6,052 nt of DNA from Acidobacteriota bacterium. GTDB taxonomy: Bacteria > Acidobacteriota > Vicinamibacteria > Vicinamibacterales > SCN-69-37. The translations under genes and the position numbers were made by a program. The notes beneath the pieces are model-generated. The model made no database searches. It saw only the letters and a list, made by a program, of their open reading frames with translations, and had not been told where the DNA came from. This document shows positions 4,482 to 6,052 of the stretch, piece after piece; positions within the stretch are counted from its first letter, which is position 1, and each line of letters begins with the position of its first letter. The stretch covers positions 1 through 6,052 of the forward strand of contig JAKALV010000206.1 of the NCBI GenBank assembly GCA_021824055.1, read 5' to 3'.

Positions 4482-5082
4482 CGGGAGACGCGCCGCCGCG
4501 CGTGTGGTCGTACCGGCAGAACGAGAACCGCCACGCGTCGCCGGCGAGCGGTCGCGCGTGGCCGCACACCGCGGCCACCGGAATCTCGGCAACGACCGAC
4601 CAAAGATGCGCGCCGGCGTCGATCCACGTGCGCGACTGAAACGAGTGGCGCGGCATCAACGCCTTCAACACCGCATCGTCCTTCGACACGCGCCCGCGCC
4701 AGCCCCAATCCGGAAAATGCAGCTGGAGCTGCAGATTGTTCGGCGCCACATGAAACTCGGCGTAGGCCTCCTGCCCGTCCGGACAGAAGAACATTTCGAA
4801 CGCGTCGCCGATCTCGCACAACCGCTGGTTGTGATCCGTGGCATCGGTGAAGATGTCGGCGTCGGCCAACTCGGCAAAGACGAACACCGACCGGTCGCGC
4901 CAACCCGTGCGGACCGCACTCGGCGCGAATGCCGGCTCCGGTCGGTCCCGCCACGCCTGCCGCATCGACACGGCCGTCGCGCTCCCGAACGCGCGCCGCA
5001 CGGCGTCCAGACTGGACTCGTCGAACGCGGGAAGCCGCGCGCAGTCGATCGTCGGCCCCGCTGGCGCATCGAGCGTGGTCAT
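4402..5082 (-). CDS. CBM9/DOMON-like carbohydrate-binding domain protein
   Basis: A 226-residue protein that appears to be one CBM9-like beta-sandwich. Matching features are the strand VFVFAELADADIFTD (66-80), the acidic segment GDAFEMFFCPDG (92-103), and the strand YAEFHVAPNN (107-116). Further matches are WSVVAEIPVAAV (161-172), WRFSFCRYDH (184-193), and the closing PAFHRPQEWGLIRF (211-224), a typical family ending. Such domains bind sugars or other small ligands, often within larger secreted enzymes. Here the domain stands alone with no signal peptide or catalytic partner, so its role is unclear. The start is ATG 5082-5080 and has no Shine-Dalgarno sequence. It lies 19 bp after the upstream SUMF1-like stop, consistent with translational coupling in an operon. 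Its last 27 codons overlap the convergent RHH gene. Confidence 0.82.
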   Translation of the reverse strand: MTTLDAPAGPTIDCARLPAFDESSLDAVRRAFGSATAVSMRQAWRDRPEPAFAPSAVRTGWRDRSVFVFAELADADIFTDATDHNQRLCEIGDAFEMFFCPDGQEAYAEFHVAPNNLQLQLHFPDWGWRGRVSKDDAVLKALMPRHSFQSRTWIDAGAHLWSVVAEIPVAAVCGHARPLAGDAWRFSFCRYDHTRGGASPVISSTSPHPVPAFHRPQEWGLIRFRG

Positions 5083-5101
5083 CGGTGCATGCTAGCGCGA
5101 T

Positions 5102-5782
5102 TCATCGCACGACCCGAAACCCGTAGTCGGTGTAGCGGAACGACGGATCGAGTTTGCTCCGCTGCGCGCAGCGGCTCACCGTGACGGCGTGGCGCCACGC
5201 GCCGCCGCGCGAGGCTCGACGAACACCCGACGACGGTCCCGCGGGATTTCGAATCGGCGATTCCCGGTAGTAGTCCGGCGAATGCCAGTCGGCGCACCAC
5301 TCGTGGATGTTCGCGCCGATGCCGAGCACGCCGAAGCCGTTCGGCTCGCCGAGCGTCACGGGCCACGGACCGGACAGCGGTCCGCGGCCGCCCTCGGGAA
5401 TCCACGCGGGAATCCGGTCGCCCCACGGATACAGCGCGCCGGCCAATCCGCCGCGCGCGGCATATTCCCATTCCGCTTCCGTCGGCAGTCGCATTGGATC
5501 GCCGGCATTCGCGCGCCACCGGCAGAATGCCTGCGCGTCCAACCAGCTGACGCCAGTGACGGGCAGGTCCGCGACAATCACCTCGCCGGGCCACTCGCGC
5601 GGCGGCGGATGGCCGGTCGCCGAAAGAAACGCCGCGTACTGCACTTCAGTGACCGGACCGACCGCGCAATCGAACGCGTCGATTTCAGCGTCGTGCACGG
5701 GCCGCTCATCATCCTGCGCGGGCTGGTCCGCGCGGCTCCCCATCTGGAAGCGGCCGGCCGGAATCCGGACGAATTTCACCAC
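5102..5782 (-). CDS. SUMF1/FGE-sulfatase-fold protein, probably without FGE catalysis
   Basis: Compact 226-residue member of the formylglycine-generating-enzyme fold (FGE-sulfatase/SUMF1, PF03781). Visible motifs in order are FVRIPAGRFQMGS (4-16), DERPVH (25-30), PVTEVQYAAFL (43-53), PVTGVSWLDAQAFCRW (74-89), RLPTEAEWEYAARGG (98-112), YPWGD (118-122), NIHEWCADW (158-166), SRGGAWRHAVTVSRCAQRS (191-209) and YGFRVV (220-225). True FGEs convert a sulfatase cysteine to formylglycine using two copper-binding cysteines just after the RGGS segment. Here that stretch is RGGAWRHAVTVS, with only C205 beyond it, so the usual pair is absent. A non-FGE role is likely. There is no signal peptide. The start is GTG 5782-5780, directly followed by another GTG, and has no clear ribosome-binding site. 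The gene is followed after 19 bp by the CBM9-like gene and no sulfatase is nearby. Confidence 0.9.
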   Translation of the reverse strand: MVKFVRIPAGRFQMGSRADQPAQDDERPVHDAEIDAFDCAVGPVTEVQYAAFLSATGHPPPREWPGEVIVADLPVTGVSWLDAQAFCRWRANAGDPMRLPTEAEWEYAARGGLAGALYPWGDRIPAWIPEGGRGPLSGPWPVTLGEPNGFGVLGIGANIHEWCADWHSPDYYRESPIRNPAGPSSGVRRASRGGAWRHAVTVSRCAQRSKLDPSFRYTDYGFRVVR

Positions 5783-5820
5783 CGCATTCTAGAGCGCATT
5801 TCACATGGCAGCAGCCGTCA

Positions 5821-5850
5821 GTCCAAGGTTCAGGGTTCAACGTCCAAGGT
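5821..5850. repeat. Low-complexity direct repeat (GTCCAAGGT / GGTTCA units)
   Basis: GTCCAAGGT occurs at 5821-5829 and again at 5842-5850, with two GGTTCA words between them. The stretch looks like a degenerate short-period tandem array, compositionally unlike the surrounding coding DNA. It may belong to a dispersed intergenic repeat family; copies elsewhere cannot be checked here. Confidence 0.5.
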
Positions 5851-5861
5851 CACTTGTTGTC

Positions 5862-5883
5862 CGCAGGTCCGGCGGGACCTGCG
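5862..5883 (-). terminator. Perfect 9-bp hairpin downstream of the ABC ATPase gene
   Basis: CGCAGGTCC (5862-5870) and GGACCTGCG (5875-5883) pair perfectly around GGCG. On the minus strand it lies 67 bases after the ABC stop and before the SUMF1-like start. No T-run follows (the next bases are GACAACAAG), so if it terminates the ABC transcript it is not a classic intrinsic terminator. Confidence 0.35.
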
Positions 5884-5950
5884 TCCGATGCTCGGCAGCA
5901 GGTCGGGCAGCGGCCGCAGCGGTGGCGGCGGCGCGTCCGGCAGCTGGTAG

Positions 5951-6052
5951 CTACACGATTCGTCCGCGATCCATGGCCACGATCTGTTCGGCGCGCGACT
6001 CGACCTCGGCCGGCGTGTGCGTGACGTAGATCGTGGGCAGTCGAATCTCCGC
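5951..6052 (-). CDS. ABC transporter ATP-binding protein, C-terminal fragment (5' end outside window)
   Basis: Only the last 33 residues and a TAG stop (5953-5951) are in the window. They read PTIYVTHTPAEVESRAEQIVAMDRGRIV, the strand, switch histidine (YVTH) and following helix and strand typical of the end of an ABC ATPase domain. The pattern resembles ModC/PotA/MalK-type import ATPases, where YVTHD-type motifs are common, although here Thr replaces the Asp after the His. The protein ends right after the RGRIV strand, with none of the C-terminal regulatory domain often seen in those families. The substrate cannot be inferred from this fragment. Confidence 0.82.
   Translation of the reverse strand, partial: AEIRLPTIYVTHTPAEVESRAEQIVAMDRGRIV

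Larger units (their letters stand above)
5783..5950. other. Intergenic region between ABC ATPase stop and SUMF1-like start
   Basis: These 168 bp hold no recognised gene. They contain a low-complexity repeat (5821-5850), a hairpin (5862-5883) and a GC-rich stretch with repeated GGCAGC-type words (5893-5946). On the minus strand the ABC frame stays open for about 40 codons past its TAG, and a neighbouring frame reads as Pro/Leu-rich. Either could be chance in GC-rich DNA or the remains of a longer C-terminus. No clear promoter for the SUMF1-like gene was found. Confidence 0.5.

Noticed and set aside
5189..5950. Plus-strand open frame of 253 codons across the SUMF1-like gene
   Set aside because: It is an Arg-rich antisense shadow; the minus strand encodes a full FGE-fold motif series.
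1..6052. CRISPR array, tRNA, rRNA, transposase or integrase
   Set aside because: No regularly spaced repeats with unique spacers, no cloverleaf or rRNA signatures, and no recombinase motifs were seen on either strand.

Overview
This is a GC-rich, densely coded bacterial chromosomal segment. It holds eight protein genes, two of them cut by the window edges, and no RNA genes, transposases or CRISPR arrays. GTG and TTG starts, many GC-rich hairpins, an ECF sigma factor, a FAS1 protein, an FGE-sulfatase-fold protein and low-complexity octamer-type intergenic repeats would suit a soil bacterium such as an Acidobacteriota (Vicinamibacteria-like) genome. That taxonomic guess is an inference from style and content; no marker gene is present.

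Layout. Positions 1-1273 (minus) carry the first 424 codons of a NYN-family RNase fused to two OST-HTH/LOTUS RNA-binding domains; it runs off the left edge. A 160-bp divergent region separates it from a secreted single-domain FAS1 (fasciclin) protein at 1434-1928 (plus). That gene converges, with only 15 bp between stops, on an ECF sigma factor at 1944-2573 (minus). No anti-sigma gene is visible on either side of the sigma gene. The gap 2574-2738 contains a large inverted repeat whose arms are built of 8-bp units. Next, 2739-3824 (minus) encodes a 361-residue protein whose N-terminal half matches the YjbQ/UPF0047 family and whose C-terminal half is unassigned. A clear Rho-independent terminator (3858-3904) separates it from a small cold-shock protein at 3938-4141 (minus).

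A 127-bp divergent region follows, then a short FitA-like ribbon-helix-helix protein at 4269-4481 (plus) with no toxin partner beside it. It overlaps the 3' end of the next gene by 80 bp. That gene (4402-5082, minus, CBM9/DOMON-like beta-sandwich) lies 19 bp downstream of an SUMF1/FGE-fold gene (5102-5782, minus), and the two form a likely operon. The right edge (5951-6052, minus) is the C-terminal tail of an ABC transporter ATPase.

How the genes relate. No single pathway links the window. Several products are regulatory or act on RNA: NYN-LOTUS RNase, sigma factor, cold-shock protein and RHH protein. The main observations are the NYN-LOTUS-LOTUS architecture, the YjbQ fusion with a possible second degenerate motif, the orphan sigma factor and orphan antitoxin, the convergent overlap that encodes the RHH tail, an FGE-fold protein without the catalytic cysteines, and the octamer-repeat hairpin. 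I did not find convincing evidence of a new multi-gene defence or metabolic system.
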